Of a DNA stretch of 64,000 nt, positions 23,166 through 33,822 are shown one piece after another. The notes beneath the pieces are model-generated. The model ran no database searches, was not told the DNA's origin, and worked only from the letters and a program-made list of their open reading frames with translations. The position numbers were made by a program, and so were the translations under genes. This stretch comes from Haematobia irritans (Eukaryota > Arthropoda > Insecta > Diptera > Muscidae): contig NC_134401.1 in NCBI RefSeq assembly GCF_050003625.1, positions 70,536,537 through 70,600,536 on the forward strand, given 5' to 3'. The stretch's first letter is position 1. Every line of letters begins with the position of its first letter.

Positions 23166-23472
23166 TGATTTCAGCTTAAAACGATGCATTGACTAAACTA
23201 CAAGTGTAGCTTAACCAACAGAGGAAAAGAATGTTTGTCAAATTTATTTGGGCAAAGCCCTATAGACTGCAAGATGGTTGGATGGACGCACGTTTCGGAA
23301 TTACCACATTCCTCATCAGCATCCTCTACTTGCAGCAAAACTATCAACCAATTATCAGAATAAATTCAGGCATTTCATTAAACCCAACAATGAACCACAC
23401 TTGAACCTTCCGAAAAGAGGTTTTACATGATAGCCGGCTTATGCCGAAATAAATTCGTACAAACATATGAAT
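23166..23472 (-). mobile_element. Penelope-like terminal-repeat fragment with hammerhead
   Basis: Minus-strand sequence upstream of LINE-B. 23308-23472 is repeated at 19306-19470. It contains the complete hammerhead at 23267-23335 and a GGGCTTTGCCC hairpin just downstream. Hammerheads are known from terminal repeats of Penelope-like elements and retrozymes, hence the call. No Penelope ORF is attached; a separate Penelope nuclease relic is at 61580-61888. Confidence 0.6.
23267..23335 (-). ncRNA. Type I hammerhead ribozyme motif
   Basis: On the minus strand from 23335: stem I outer strand CTGCAAG (23335-23329), loop TAGA, stem I inner strand GGATG (23324-23320), core CTGATGA (23319-23313), stem II GGAAT (23312-23308), loop GTGGTA, ATTCC (23301-23297). 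Then GAAAC (23296-23292), loop GTGC and GTC (23287-23285), giving a 2 bp stem III. CATCC (23284-23280), internal loop AACCAT and CTTGCAG (23273-23267) close stem I. All core residues and the NUH site (GUC) are present; cleavage is predicted between 23285 and 23284. The very short stem III resembles that of Penelope/retrozyme hammerheads, which often work as dimers. Confidence 0.85.
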
Positions 23473-24179
23473 TCTCATTTTGACTTTACTTTTGGAGCCG
23501 AGTTTCAGTGTTTAGACCACGTTTGTGGAGTTTTTGCTTTCGATTGTGCAACTTTTGAAGCTCCGTAGCGACAATAAATTCACTATAGCTCGCGGGATGT
23601 TTTGTTCACTGCAATTGTTTCGGGAGAAAAACGACAGTTCTTACATAGGGGGGGGGGGGGGGGTGGGGATGGTTCTTGGAAGTTTAATAGCTTCTATTTT
23701 GACAATGGTGTTCAAAATTTGCTTTATTTATTTATTTATTAAAATCTTTATTATAATTACAAATTGAAAAAAATATATAACAAAAAAAGCAACTAGCAAC
23801 TTAGGCTATCGGCCTAACATTTGCTTTATTTCATATATCTATTACATTCTCTGAAGGATGGAAGCTTAGGATAAATATATTGAGGGGACTCTTCGTATAG
23901 TGATGAGTTTTATTAAAAGCATTCAAAATATTTCATTTCATTTATTTGATTTGGATTTTCAGTACAACAAGATACAAAGCCTATAAATTTAGTACTAAAT
24001 TTACATTGTTATAAATAAAAAATAATAAGGGTAAATCATTCAACTATTATTAAATTTATATTGGAATAATGAAATTATCAAAAAAAAATTAAATTAAATT
24101 CTCTTTTCGTGGTTTTATCTTGGGCACTTCTAATAGTATTCCCTGAGAAATAGTGAACTCTGTTAATAGATAGTATCAA
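23473..24179. other. Unassigned AT-rich stretch with poly-G run
   Basis: Contains a run of about 15 G (23648-23662), followed by TGGGGATGG. Further on are A/T-rich tracts and TAGGCTATCGGCCTAAC (23800-23816), which forms a small inverted repeat. No gene is visible. Confidence 0.5.
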
Positions 24180-24740
24180 GATTCGCTATAGAATTTAATG
24201 ACATTTGTCTTCAATCTATAATTACTTCTTATGGTTTGATTGTGATTGGGAGTTGGTTCCAGAGACGGATAGTACGAATCTGGAAGTGTTTCTCAGATGA
24301 ACTACGACGATGGCTTAGTTGTATAATAGTTCTCCCCCGAGAAGATCTGGCAAAATTCAGTTTATAATAAGTATGTTGGCTTGCATGTGCTTATTATTTT
24401 ATGTCAAAAAATCAACGACTTATAATCAGATATTTTTCAAGAGGCAACTTCAGGACATTCGGCAGTTTTCTGTAGTCCGAAGCATTACAGCCCGCAAAAA
24501 TCTCAACGGCATAAAACAAGGTAGGAAGAATATAGCTTTTAACAAGCTTAATATTCAGAGGTGTATACGGTTGGGTTGTCCACACGACATCATAGAGTAT
24601 AATTTTCCACAAGTGGCAGTTATATGATCAGACCAGTTAAGATGTTTGTTGAAAATAACCACAAGGTTCTTTGCTTTGTCAACAACTTCTAGGAGTGACG
24701 TTCCCAATAATAGATGTATGTTGGTTCCAACTTCACCATG
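24180..24740 (-). pseudogene. 5'-truncated LINE reverse transcriptase relic
   Basis: Minus-strand translation in broken frames gives typical LINE RT thumb/C-terminal sequence: NKHLNWSDHITATCGKLYSM, then KLVKSYILPTLFYAVEIF (24580-24520), then SRGRTIIQLSHRRSSSEK and IRTIRLWNQLPITIKP ending about 24235. The LWNQLP motif is characteristic of jockey/CR1-group LINE C-termini. At least two frameshifts. It is a different family from LINE-A and LINE-B. Confidence 0.75.
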
Positions 24741-24782
24741 GTAATGGGATTATTATTATTTGTTTTATAATAATCCCATTAC

Positions 24783-25012
24783 CCGTGTAAAAATTGGTGG
24801 ATGTGACCAGATATTATTAGATCTACCGTTATATCTGATTAGATACTGTAGTATATCGAGGCAGATCTGGCCAGATCCGAAAAATGGTAATATCTGATCA
24901 GATCTAATTTCATTTCTAATTCTCATATTTGGCCCACATCTAATTATATCTAATCTGATATAATTAGATATTAATATATCTAATTATATATAATTTATTC
25001 TACAAATGGTAA
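24783..25012 (+). repeat. Half of a TIR element starting CCGTGTAAAAAT
   Basis: The terminus CCGTGTAAAAATTGGTGGAT is followed by GACCAGATATT and AT-rich motifs such as TCTAATTATATCTAATC. The inverted terminus of the same family ends at 35883 (ATCCACCGATTTTTACACGG). No second terminus is nearby, so this is a partial copy. Confidence 0.65.
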
Positions 25013-25212
25013 CACTTCCCCGTTACACGTAATATGACCCTAAATAATAAAAAGAATTGTATGTTAATACTATATTAATAACTATATTCATAATGATAAA
25101 GCTGTATTCTTAAAATTACTATTGAGATCGTACATTTAATGTATTATAAGCAACTTAAGTATTATAATTAATTAAAAAACAAAAACGAAAATATCAAACA
25201 ATATAGACCAAA

Positions 25213-25850
25213 CTACTTTTGTCGTTTGATCTCTCTAAGACTTTGGGACATTGCCCTCTTGACATCTTCTTTCGATTGTGGCTCCCAATTCCGCTCTTTC
25301 GCAACCCCGAATGAAAACTCTAAAGACAAAACAGATTTATCATTTAATTTGAAAATTTGAAACAATAGCTTCTCTCGTCCTATAATTTAGGGCAAAAACG
25401 GGCTCTAACTGGCGCTCCAAAGCCTGTGCCCTTGGAGGTTGTCCAGTGAGGGTAACTTTTTTAAGTATACACATTTCTTTTGAATACGCCTTCCAGCAAC
25501 TTGCGAGCCACATTCGAGGCCTTGTGGGACGTGCCCAAAGCCGTGTTGTGAATGATTGTACGACATGTTGTTCCCGATGCGTATCATCTGTAATGAAACA
25601 AAAATTAAATTACTCATTGTTATGTTGAAATGAAAATCATTTTATGGATTTGAGCACCTTGCCCTTGTTACTTACCTTTTCATCAAAATTGCTGCCAAGA
25701 AGTTGCTCCTCATCATCATTGCTCTACCGTAATTTCCGGTAAAGCCTGGCTTTGTTTTAAAGCAGCAAGTTCATCCTCCGTCTCCATTATTCTCTTTTGG
25801 AGAACCTCATTTTCATTTTCCGGAAAGAAAATCAATTTATTTTTAAATTT
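25213..25850 (-). pseudogene. Decayed spliced gene with coiled coil and BEN domain
   Basis: Three minus-strand coding pieces are separated by plausible introns. Piece 1 (about 25850-25676) is acidic coiled coil (NENEVLQKRIMETEDELAAL), has a +1 shift near GAGCAATGATG and ends at a perfect donor AAG/GTAAGT. Piece 2 starts after CATTACAG at 25587 and reads ASGTTCRTIIHNTALGTSHK, then ASNVARKLLEGVF and, after another frameshift, VTLTGQPPRAQALERQLEP. This pattern fits the BEN domain, a DNA- or protein-binding fold of chromatin regulators. Piece 3 starts after TTGTCTTTAG at 25319, reads SFSFGVAKERNWEPQSKEDV and stops at 25213-25215. Frame breaks argue for a pseudogene; sequencing errors are an alternative. 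Confidence 0.65.
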
Positions 25851-27146
25851 ACACAAAAACTATAAGGAAACACAAAACATATACTTCTTTTATGTTTTTT
25901 TTTTATTGAATTTACGCATTTTGATTACTTTTTGTATTTTTATACATTTTGTTAACCAACGACGCTAACCACTTGCGCATGCACTGTTAGAAAAATATGT
26001 TTTTCATATGTTCCGATATAAACAAAATGTGTGTTCGGGCACAATTTTAAAACGCAATATATTTAAGTGCAAACATGTAATGTTCCTAACACTAAATGTT
26101 TGGGACATCTATGTTAATATGTTAGAATATATTATGTTTCGGGCATGAATGTTTCATAAAAATCATATGTGTGAATGCAAACATATATAAATTTACAAAT
26201 TTCGACTAAACATACATATGTTGTGATATTTTATTCAAAGCGACAGAGAGAGTATAGAGAAAGAAATAGAGATGAAAACCGGCAGAGTTGACGAAAGATT
26301 TCAACATAACACAGCAAAAGAATCAAAAGAGAACAATTTCTGTGAAACCGCTTGTATGTTGTTTCGGAAAACTGTTTTATGATAAGGTCAAAAATTTGAT
26401 ATGCTTAAGTCTAAATATTATTTAATTTGAATAAAGAGAATAGACATTTGAAAAACAAACAGCATATGTTTTCGCCTTGAGAGCAGCATTTTATGTATGT
26501 GTGGACATGTGATTTGTTTATCATTTTGGTATTATGGGCACAATTTTTTTCTTGGTTCGTTAAAAGAAATCAGGGGTCTTTATAAAAATACGAAAGGGCA
26601 CTATACTCTTTTTAGAGTTGGGACATTAAAATGAAATAAGGAGGAAATAGTGAAAAATTACACAGTAAAATGTATAAAAACAAAGTTTAGTTCCTCTTTA
26701 TTAATAAGTAGTCCACGAGGAGTTGACGGACACCTTCAAATATAAAAGCGGGCATTAAGTTCGAGTTTTGCAGCTAAAACAATTTAAAAAGTTTATATTC
26801 TTTAAAATGAATTATTAAAGAAAAATAAAAGGCATTTTAGAGCGATGGTGTTAAATGCTAGTAAAAAGCTGTTCACGCCTAAATAAATTTATGTTTATAT
26901 TATAAAATTATTTATGTATGTTTATACTCGACTCCACGTTCTTCTTTTGTTAGAGTTTTTTAATTCCTTCCAAATTTTAAAGTTTTGTACCAAAAACAGT
27001 TTTTTTTACAAAGTTGTTATTTTTGCAATAAAAAAATAATATTTTATCCAAAAATCAGTCAACTTCGTGTATATCAAGCACTGTTACTGACTATAAATCT
27101 TTAATAACCCACATTTCGAATTTAATATAGTATAAATATAAATATG

Positions 27147-27187
27147 TAGCATGGTTAGCATGCTAACCACTGCTTCACGTGGCAAAC
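27147..27187 (-). other. Degraded tRNA-like module 1 in CAC copy A
   Basis: Only the 5' part remains on the minus strand (GCCACGTGAAGCAGTGGTTAG). The B-box half and T-run are deleted compared with 28778-28849 and 42045-42116. Confidence 0.6.
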
Positions 27188-27298
27188 AAATGTATGCTTC
27201 TGTTAAATAATGTTATGTTTGCATGGGCTCGTGGGCGCTGCAAACTATGCTATATAAATGTAACTTATAACGATAAATATCTACTGGTGACTATAACA

Positions 27299-27369
27299 GC
27301 TACGTAGCCCAGTGGATAGTGTGTTGGCTTACAAACTGTATGGTCCTCGGTTCGATTCTCCGTGCAGGC
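27299..27369 (+). other. tRNA-like module 2 in CAC copy A
   Basis: Begins GCTACGTAGCCCAGTGG, with an exact A-box match TAGCCCAGTGG, and has B box GGTTCGATTCT 40 nt further. The anticodon arm does not pair well, so it is tRNA-like rather than a tRNA gene. No immediate T-run follows. Confidence 0.65.
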
Positions 27370-27761
27370 GAAAGGTAAAATTTAAAATATTTATATAAGT
27401 GAATAATTTCTTTAACATTATTTGTAAAATTATTTGAAAAAGGTGCCAAGAACTAAAAAATTTGTGGAAGTGAAAATTGCGAGTATGTTAGGGAATGAGC
27501 GCAATCCTCTTTGGGAAAAATTCTTCCAAGCATATATTATTTTTGGGCTCAAAATGCTTCCAAACATATAATATGTTCACATAAAACAAATATATTAATG
27601 TTTCGGCAGTATCCAATAATATATGTGCTTCCTGCAAAATATGTTTGGAACATATGTTAAAGAAGCGATTTGTTTGAGGGTATGTGTGCATGTGTTTGAG
27701 TAATTTATTTTTCAAGATGGCACTTAATCGGCGCACAATGAAACGCAACATATATGTATAC

Positions 27762-28210
27762 CAGAGAATGAAGCCGACCCATTTTTGTCGGCGGCGGCGG
27801 ACACTAAATTTTTGCCTCCGGCGGCGGCGGCTTGACGGCTGAGCCGATATAAATTTGTTCACTCGGCGGCGGACAATTATCCATTATAAAATCAATTTGA
27901 AGTTAATCGAATGGTAATGAGATTAGTTGTACAACCTATCTTACAAACAAATTTACTTTTCGTTCAAATTTTCTGAGCTAAATTTTTGCTAAATTATTAT
28001 AGCAGATTAAATATGATTGGTTGTGTTCAAAATTTTGGAAAAAATACGACAATTTAATAACAATTTTTCTGATTTAAATCGATATTTTTGTTTACTTGGC
28101 GGCTAAATTTGAGTCGAGATGAGTCGACATATTCGGCGGCGGCGTCGACTAGCAAAAAATGGTCGGCGGCGACTGAAATCGGCGGCGCGACTCGGCGGCT
28201 TCATTCTCTG
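27762..28210. mobile_element. 449 bp hAT-type MITE with GGCGGC-rich ends
   Basis: Terminal inverted repeats CAGAGAATGAAGCCG (27762-27776) and CGGCTTCATTCTCTG (28196-28210). Flanked by a perfect 8 bp target duplication ATGTATAC (27754-27761 and 28211-28218). The 8 bp duplication and CAGAG start fit hAT. Both ends carry clustered GGCGGCGGC motifs against an AT-rich middle. No transposase; non-autonomous. It sits at the symmetry centre of the CAC composite. Confidence 0.92.
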
Positions 28211-28591
28211 ATGTATACTGTTACAGCCACTGAAAATGTTGCGCGTTTAATGTATGTGTTTAGAGGGCTGTTTATATATACACCCTCAAAAAAAATCGCT
28301 TCTTTAACATATGTTCCAAACATATTTTGCAGGAAGCACATATATTATAGCATACTGCCGAAACATTAATATGTTTGTTTTATGTGAACATATTATATGT
28401 TTGGAAGCATTTTGAGCCAAAAATATTATATGCTTGGAAGAATTTTTCCCAAACACGATTGTGCTCATTCCCTAACATACTCGTAATTTTCACTTCCACG
28501 AATTTTTTTTAGTTATTAGCACCTTTCTCTGTAATACAAATAATGTTGAAGAAATTATTCACTTTTATAAATTTTTTAAATTTTACCTTTC

Positions 28592-28662
28592 GCCTGCACG
28601 GAGAATCGAACCGAGGACCATACAGTTTGTAAGCCAACACACTATCCACTGGGCTACGTAGC
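28592..28662 (-). other. tRNA-like module 2 in CAC copy B
   Basis: Reverse-strand equivalent of 27299-27369 with the same A box TAGCCCAGTGG and B box GGTTCGATTCT. It points away from module 1 of the same copy, 115 bp apart. Confidence 0.65.
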
Positions 28663-28777
28663 TGTTATAGTCACCAGTAGATAATTATCGTTTTAAAATA
28701 CATTTATGTAGCATAGTTTGCAGCGCCCACGAGCCTATGCAAACATAACATTATTTAACAGAAACATACATTTGTTT

Positions 28778-28849
28778 GCCACGTGGAGCAGTGGTTAGCA
28801 TGTCTGCCTTGCATGCAAAGGGTCGTGGGTTCAATCCCTGCTCCGACCG
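28778..28849 (+). other. tRNA-like module 1 in CAC copy B
   Basis: Starts GCCACGTGGAGCAGTGG: A-box-like TGGAGCAGTGG with one mismatch, and a perfect B box GGTTCAATCC. The T arm GTGGG/CCTGC can pair. It closely resembles the SINE head. A long T-run follows at 28854. Confidence 0.7.
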
Positions 28850-28853
28850 AACA

Positions 28854-28879
28854 TTTTTTTTTTGTTTTTTTTTTTTTTT
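28854..28879 (+). terminator. T-run after tRNA-like module 1 (Pol III-type terminator)
   Basis: Ten T, one G, then fifteen T begin four bases after the tRNA-like module ends, the position expected for RNA polymerase III termination. The same arrangement recurs on the minus strand at 42028-42041 and 48055-48060. Confidence 0.55.
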
Positions 28880-30157
28880 AATTTACACATTTATATTTAT
28901 ACTATATTAATTTTTTTTTTTAAATGAAACTTCGAAATGTGCGTTATTAAAGATTTATAGTCAGTAACAGTGCTTGATATAAACGAAATTGACTGATTTT
29001 TGGATAAAATATTATTTTTTATTGCAAAAATAACAATCTTGTAATAAAAAACTGTTTTTGTACAAAACTTTAAAATTTGGAAGGAATTCAAAAACTAAGA
29101 AAAGAAGAACGTGGAGTCGAGTATAAACATACATACATAATTTTATAATATAAACATAAATTTATTTAGGAGTGAACAGTTTTTTACTAGCATTTAACAC
29201 CATCGCTCTAAAATTCCTTTTATTTTTCTTTAATAATTCATTTTAAAGAAAATAAACTTTTTAAATTGTTTTAGCTGTAAAACTCGAACTTAATGCCCGC
29301 TTTTATATTTGATGGTGTCCGTCAACTCCTCGTGGACTACTTTTTAATAAAGAGGAACTAAGGTTTGTTTTTTTACATTTTACTGTGTAATTTTTCACTA
29401 TTTCCTCCTTATTTCATTTTACTGTCCCAACTCTAAAAAGAGTATAGTGCCCTTTCGTTATTTTTATGAAGACCCCTGATTTCTTTTAACGAACCAAGAA
29501 AAAAATTGTGCCCATAATGCTAAAATGATAAACAAAACACATGTCCACACATACATAAAATGCTGCTCTCAAGGCGAAAACGTAAGCTGTTTGTTTTTCA
29601 AATGTCTATTCTCTTGGTTCGGAATGTATATTCTCTTTATTCAAATTAAATAATATTTAGACTTAAGCATATCAAATGTTTGGCCTTATCATAAAACAGT
29701 TTTCCGAAACGACATACAAGCGGTTTCACAGAAATTGCTCTCTTTTCATTCTCTCGCTATGTTATGTTGATATCTTTCGTCAACTCTCCCGGTTTCCATC
29801 TCTATTTCTCTCTATACTCTCTCTGTCGCTTTGAATAAAATATCACAACATATGTATGTTTAGTCGAAATTTGTAAATTTTTATATGTTTGTATTCACAC
29901 ATGTGATTTTTATGAAACATTCATGCCCCAAACATAATATATTCTAACATATTAACATAGATGTCCCAAACATTTAGTGTTAGTTCAGGAACATTACATG
30001 TTCGCACTTAAATATATTGTGGTTTAAAATCGTGCCCGAAACACATTTTGTTTACATCGGAACATATGAAAAACATATTTTTCTAACAGTGTATCAATAA
30101 ATGTACTGTGTAGTACATTTTTCGATTTTGCTTACATATGACCCAAAGAATAATCTA

Positions 30158-30480
30158 GGTTAGGTTAGGTTAGGTGGCAACCCGATGTATCAGGCTCACT
30201 TAGACTATTCAGTCCATTGTGATACCACATTGGTGAACTGCCTGATTCCATGTTAATAAGCTCAATGACAAGGGACCTCCTTTTTATAGATGAGTCCGAA
30301 CGGCGTTCCACATTGCAGTGAAACCACGTAGAGAAGCTTTGAAACCCTCAGAAATGTCACCAGCATTACTGAGGTAGGATAATCCACCGCTGAAAAACTT
30401 TTTGGTGTTCGGTGGAAGCAGGAATCGAACCCACGACCTTGTGTATGCAAGGCGGACATGCTAACCATTGCACCATGGTG
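30158..30480 (-). mobile_element. Complete tRNA-derived SINE with LINE-A tail
   Basis: On the minus strand: head (from 30480) with exact A box TGGTGCAATGG and B box GGTTCGATTCC, ~200 bp body, then the LINE-A tail (AATGTGGTATCACAATGG, GTGAGCCTGATACATCGGG) and CCTAA repeats. A 10 bp target duplication GAATAATCTA flanks it (30148-30157 and 30481-30490). Confidence 0.93.
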
Positions 30481-30490
30481 GAATAATCTA

Positions 30491-31136
30491 AAGTAACTAC
30501 TGAAAAATTGTATTTTTTAAAATGAAAAAGTAACCATGAAAACATTGCAATTTTATTATAATTATATATTATTTATTATATTTATATATTATTTACTTAC
30601 TTATTTATATACTATATATTATTATTTATTAAAGTAGCCCCAAAAATGGCAACGCGAAAATCTTTTCGATTTTAGTATTATAATTAACATTATCGTTTGA
30701 AAAATGTAAAGAATCAACAATTTTTCAAATATGTTTTTAAAGGATTAGGGTAATTCTCAATTTGAGAAATCCATTTGTTTTTTGTTTTAACCGCGTTGGG
30801 CTAGGTGTTGTTGAAACGTATAGAAAACTAGACGTAAGTTTATTTGTTTAATCTTACTATAGGTATATCAAAAACAAACTGCTGAAACGCAACGATACGC
30901 TTACGATCATTTTTTCGATAAATAAACAGGCTTGAAATCATATCAAAAATCAAACACTGTACCTTCATTTTGAAAGAATCCAATTGGATATGATTCCATA
31001 TATGAATATATACTGTAATGTTTGCCGTGTGGGAGGCAAACGGTCACCAAGAACAAAAAGGATGCTTGCCGTGAGGTAGGCAAGTGTTCACACAAAAACA
31101 AAAAAAAAAGGATTTATGCAGAGATTCCTAAATCCC
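30491..31136. other. AT-rich stretch with no recognised gene
   Basis: Holds AT-rich repeats around 30560-30630 and a twice-used GCCGTG-GGAGGCAA-like motif (31024 and 31069) followed by an A-run at 31101-31110. No reading frame with recognisable content. Confidence 0.5.
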
Positions 31137-31783
31137 TACCTGCCCGAATTTTGGCCGGCGCTTAAGAGCGCCACTAGACCAGCTAATTTTTGTTGCAGGC
31201 ACTCTACAGTGCCACTTCAACGAAGAGAAAAATAAAAGCCAGTTGTTTAGGCTCTGTGTAATATCTTTCTGATTTTATTTTCGAAAATGCATTCAATTTA
31301 TACCAAATTTGGAACTTAGAATTATTGACTATTGAGTGAAAAATGTACTAATACTATTTCAATAAATGGAGTATAGAACTATGGAGCTCACTTATACATG
31401 CATATATTTCTATGAAAAATTGATCTTCATTTTACCAATACTTTTACTTTCTTTGAGATGCAGGCCTTTCTTAATTCCTATTGGTGGTCATTTGACTCAA
31501 TTCATGCAATTGGTCTACTTACAAAACAATGTATGCAATCCCAACTGGAAACTCTAAACCAATGAAAAGTGTCACATGCCACCAACATCTAATTGGAACT
31601 CCACTGAGTACATTCAACTCAGTCACTACCAAGTGTGTGACTGACCTGCGTCAACAAAAACCAAAATATGAATGCACCGAGAATGCAAGTGGATCAAAAA
31701 TAGAGTACTGTATGCTAATGGGAATGCATGTGTAAGTGAAGAATAATGGGGAAGAAGTGGAGAGTGTGTTTGGTCACACTACA
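31137..31783 (-). repeat. 3' LTR of the gypsy-type element
   Basis: Direct copy of 35032-35677. It contains AAGAGAAAAATAAAAGCC (possible polyadenylation region) and the small open frames also seen in the other LTR. Confidence 0.85.
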
Positions 31784-31956
31784 CCCTCGCCCTTAAGAGA
31801 AATGTACACAATTTGGTTATTTCATAGAACAAATTGGATACATTTTTATAATGTGATATTTATTGTGTTATATTGTAGTGGTTTGTTTACAAATTTGTGT
31901 TTTGCTTTACAGAGTTTTCTTTGATATGTGATACTAGATATAAGTGGTTAGCTAGT

Positions 31957-32100
<144 letters not shown>

Positions 32101-32208
32101 GAATACTTACATATTAGAAATACAATGATTAAATTTGGTATTTTTTTAATAAGTTTTTGTGTACAGTTTTTTCTTTATTATCTATTTGTAGTGTTACGTT
32201 TAAATTAT

Positions 32209-33219
32209 CTATATTTGATATTCTATAGGGACCATGGTAAGGTGGCTGATTTTTTCTCTATTTTCCTTTTTTACTAAAACTAAATCACCTATTCTAAGGT
32301 CTATCCTATTTGTATTTATCAAAGAGTTCTGGCTTCTCTTAAGTTTTACTTGTTCTACTAGTTTCGTGGCATTTTCAATAGAGATTTTTAGTCTTAATTT
32401 CAGCTCGTTTGCGTAGTTATCTAAGTCATAAACTTTTTCAGCGTTCATTATGTTTTCCCCTGGTATTGTCGGTAATTTACCAAAAATTAGTTCGAATGGT
32501 GAATACCCTGTATCAACATGTGGTGTTGTGTTATATGCGAATGCATAATATGGTATCCACTCATTCCAATTATCATCATTTACAAAAGACAAAAAGTATT
32601 CATTTAGAACTCTATGGTTTCTTTCGACTGTTCCCAAGGTTTCGTGGTGATATGGTGTAGAAAATCTTTGTTCAATCCGTAATAGATTGCACATTTCATT
32701 CATCAAATCGTTCACGAATTCAGTGCCTCTATCGGATTTCAAAGTTTTGAATATCCCATATTGCAAAATTAGGTTTTCATTCAAACATTTTGCTATCGAC
32801 TTGGCTTCTTTAGTCTCCATGGGAACGGCTATGACATACTTGGTCAATTCACATTGCATTGTCAATATGTAGTGATAATTGTTTGAGGGACGTAAGGTGC
32901 CTACTGTGTCAATGACAACTACATTAAAACTGTCTGTTGGGGTGTCCGTTTTCATTAACGGTTCTTTTGTGTGTTTTATTTGCTTGTTTCTTTGGCATAA
33001 GTCACAAGTTGACACATATCTTTTTACCATTTTAGACATATTCTTCCATACATATTTTTGTTTTAATTTTAAAATTGTTTTTCTGACTCCAAAATGACCT
33101 CCGCATGGTGTATCGTGATATAATTTAATTAGTTCTAATTGTTCCGGATTACTTTTTATTTCTCGAGGTTTTTCATACAACAAAATATTGACGTCATAAT
33201 TCTTCAGATAATTATTCAT
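32209..33219 (-). pseudogene. Gypsy-type integrase
   Basis: 336-residue frame: N-terminal HHCC zinc motif (H35 and H41 in LYHDTPCGGHFG, C72 and C75 in CDLCQRN), then the catalytic core with VVVIDTVG, LKSDRGTEF and GTVERNH supplying the D,D35E triad. The C-terminal part includes [16 protein letters not shown], a typical chromatin-side domain. It integrates the element DNA. It is separated from RNase H by a frameshift near 33285 and a poly-A slip near 33228. The C-terminus runs into the microsatellite side without a clear natural end. Confidence 0.88.
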
Positions 33220-33273
33220 TTTTTTCTTTAAATTTCGCTAGCGTTATTAATTTAAATATTTCGTCACCTTTAT

Positions 33274-33822
33274 CTAGTGCGAAAGTTTAATATTCATTCT
33301 GCTTAACTCAGATGGTAGCTTCTCCCAAAGATAACCTAAGTAATAGGGATTATCACTACATCTTATGGCCAATTCGTTCACAGAATGATCATAATCAATA
33401 TTCAATTTCTTAGTCGACCTGTCTATAATAAATCTCAATTTCCTCGCGAGTTTAATATCTTTAATAGATGTACATTCCCAAACTTTGAGTTGATCAAACT
33501 CATTATGGGAAGACATCTCTTCCTTCCTGTCCTCTTTATCTGTGCACATTTTTCTTTTCATCCCTCGAGTTATCACCAGCGATTTTTTAAATTTCTCATC
33601 TATTTCTTGAGGTATCATCGATCTCAATGTATCGGAGTCTATCGCTATACGCGATAACGCATCTGCATTTGTATTATTTGTTCCTTTTTTATAAACAATT
33701 TCAAAATCATAATCTGATAGTTCTAGTCTAATTCGAGTCAATTTAGAACTGGGGTTCTTGTGAGTAAACAAAGAAACTAAAGATCGATGGTCTGTAACCA
33801 CAACAAATTTCCTACCATACAA
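33274..33822 (-). pseudogene. Gypsy-type RNase H and connection domain
   Basis: Starts in the RNase H C-terminal half (FVVVTDHRSLVSLF, YDFEIVYKKGTNNTNADALSR). It leads through a linker with basic and acidic blocks to about 33274, where the frame shifts toward integrase. Upstream, 33830-34080 encodes a scrap of RT end in other frames, with a duplicated 'AAATCGGGG-ATTGCAAAATT' segment (33876 and 33905). Confidence 0.82.

Larger units (their letters stand above)
25982..30091. mobile_element. CAC composite: two inverted TIR-transposon copies
   Basis: Copy A (25982 to about 27681) and copy B (28281-30091, reverse orientation) match along their length, so the whole is an inverted repeat with a ~600 bp centre. 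Outer ends read CACTGTTAGAAAAATATG; inner ends read GAAGCGATTT-GAGGGT. The two termini of each copy are themselves imperfect inverted repeats (CACTGTTAGAAAAAT versus CACCCTCAAAAAAAAT). Copy B is flanked by TA on both sides (28279-28280 and 30092-30093), a TA target duplication as in Tc1/mariner-like transposons. No transposase ORF is present, so the copies are non-autonomous. Single copies are at 40830-42612 and 43662-44577. Confidence 0.85.

Noticed and set aside
23648..23662. Poly-G run as a G-quadruplex regulatory element
   Set aside because: A single homopolymer next to no gene; may also be a sequencing artefact, so not enough support.
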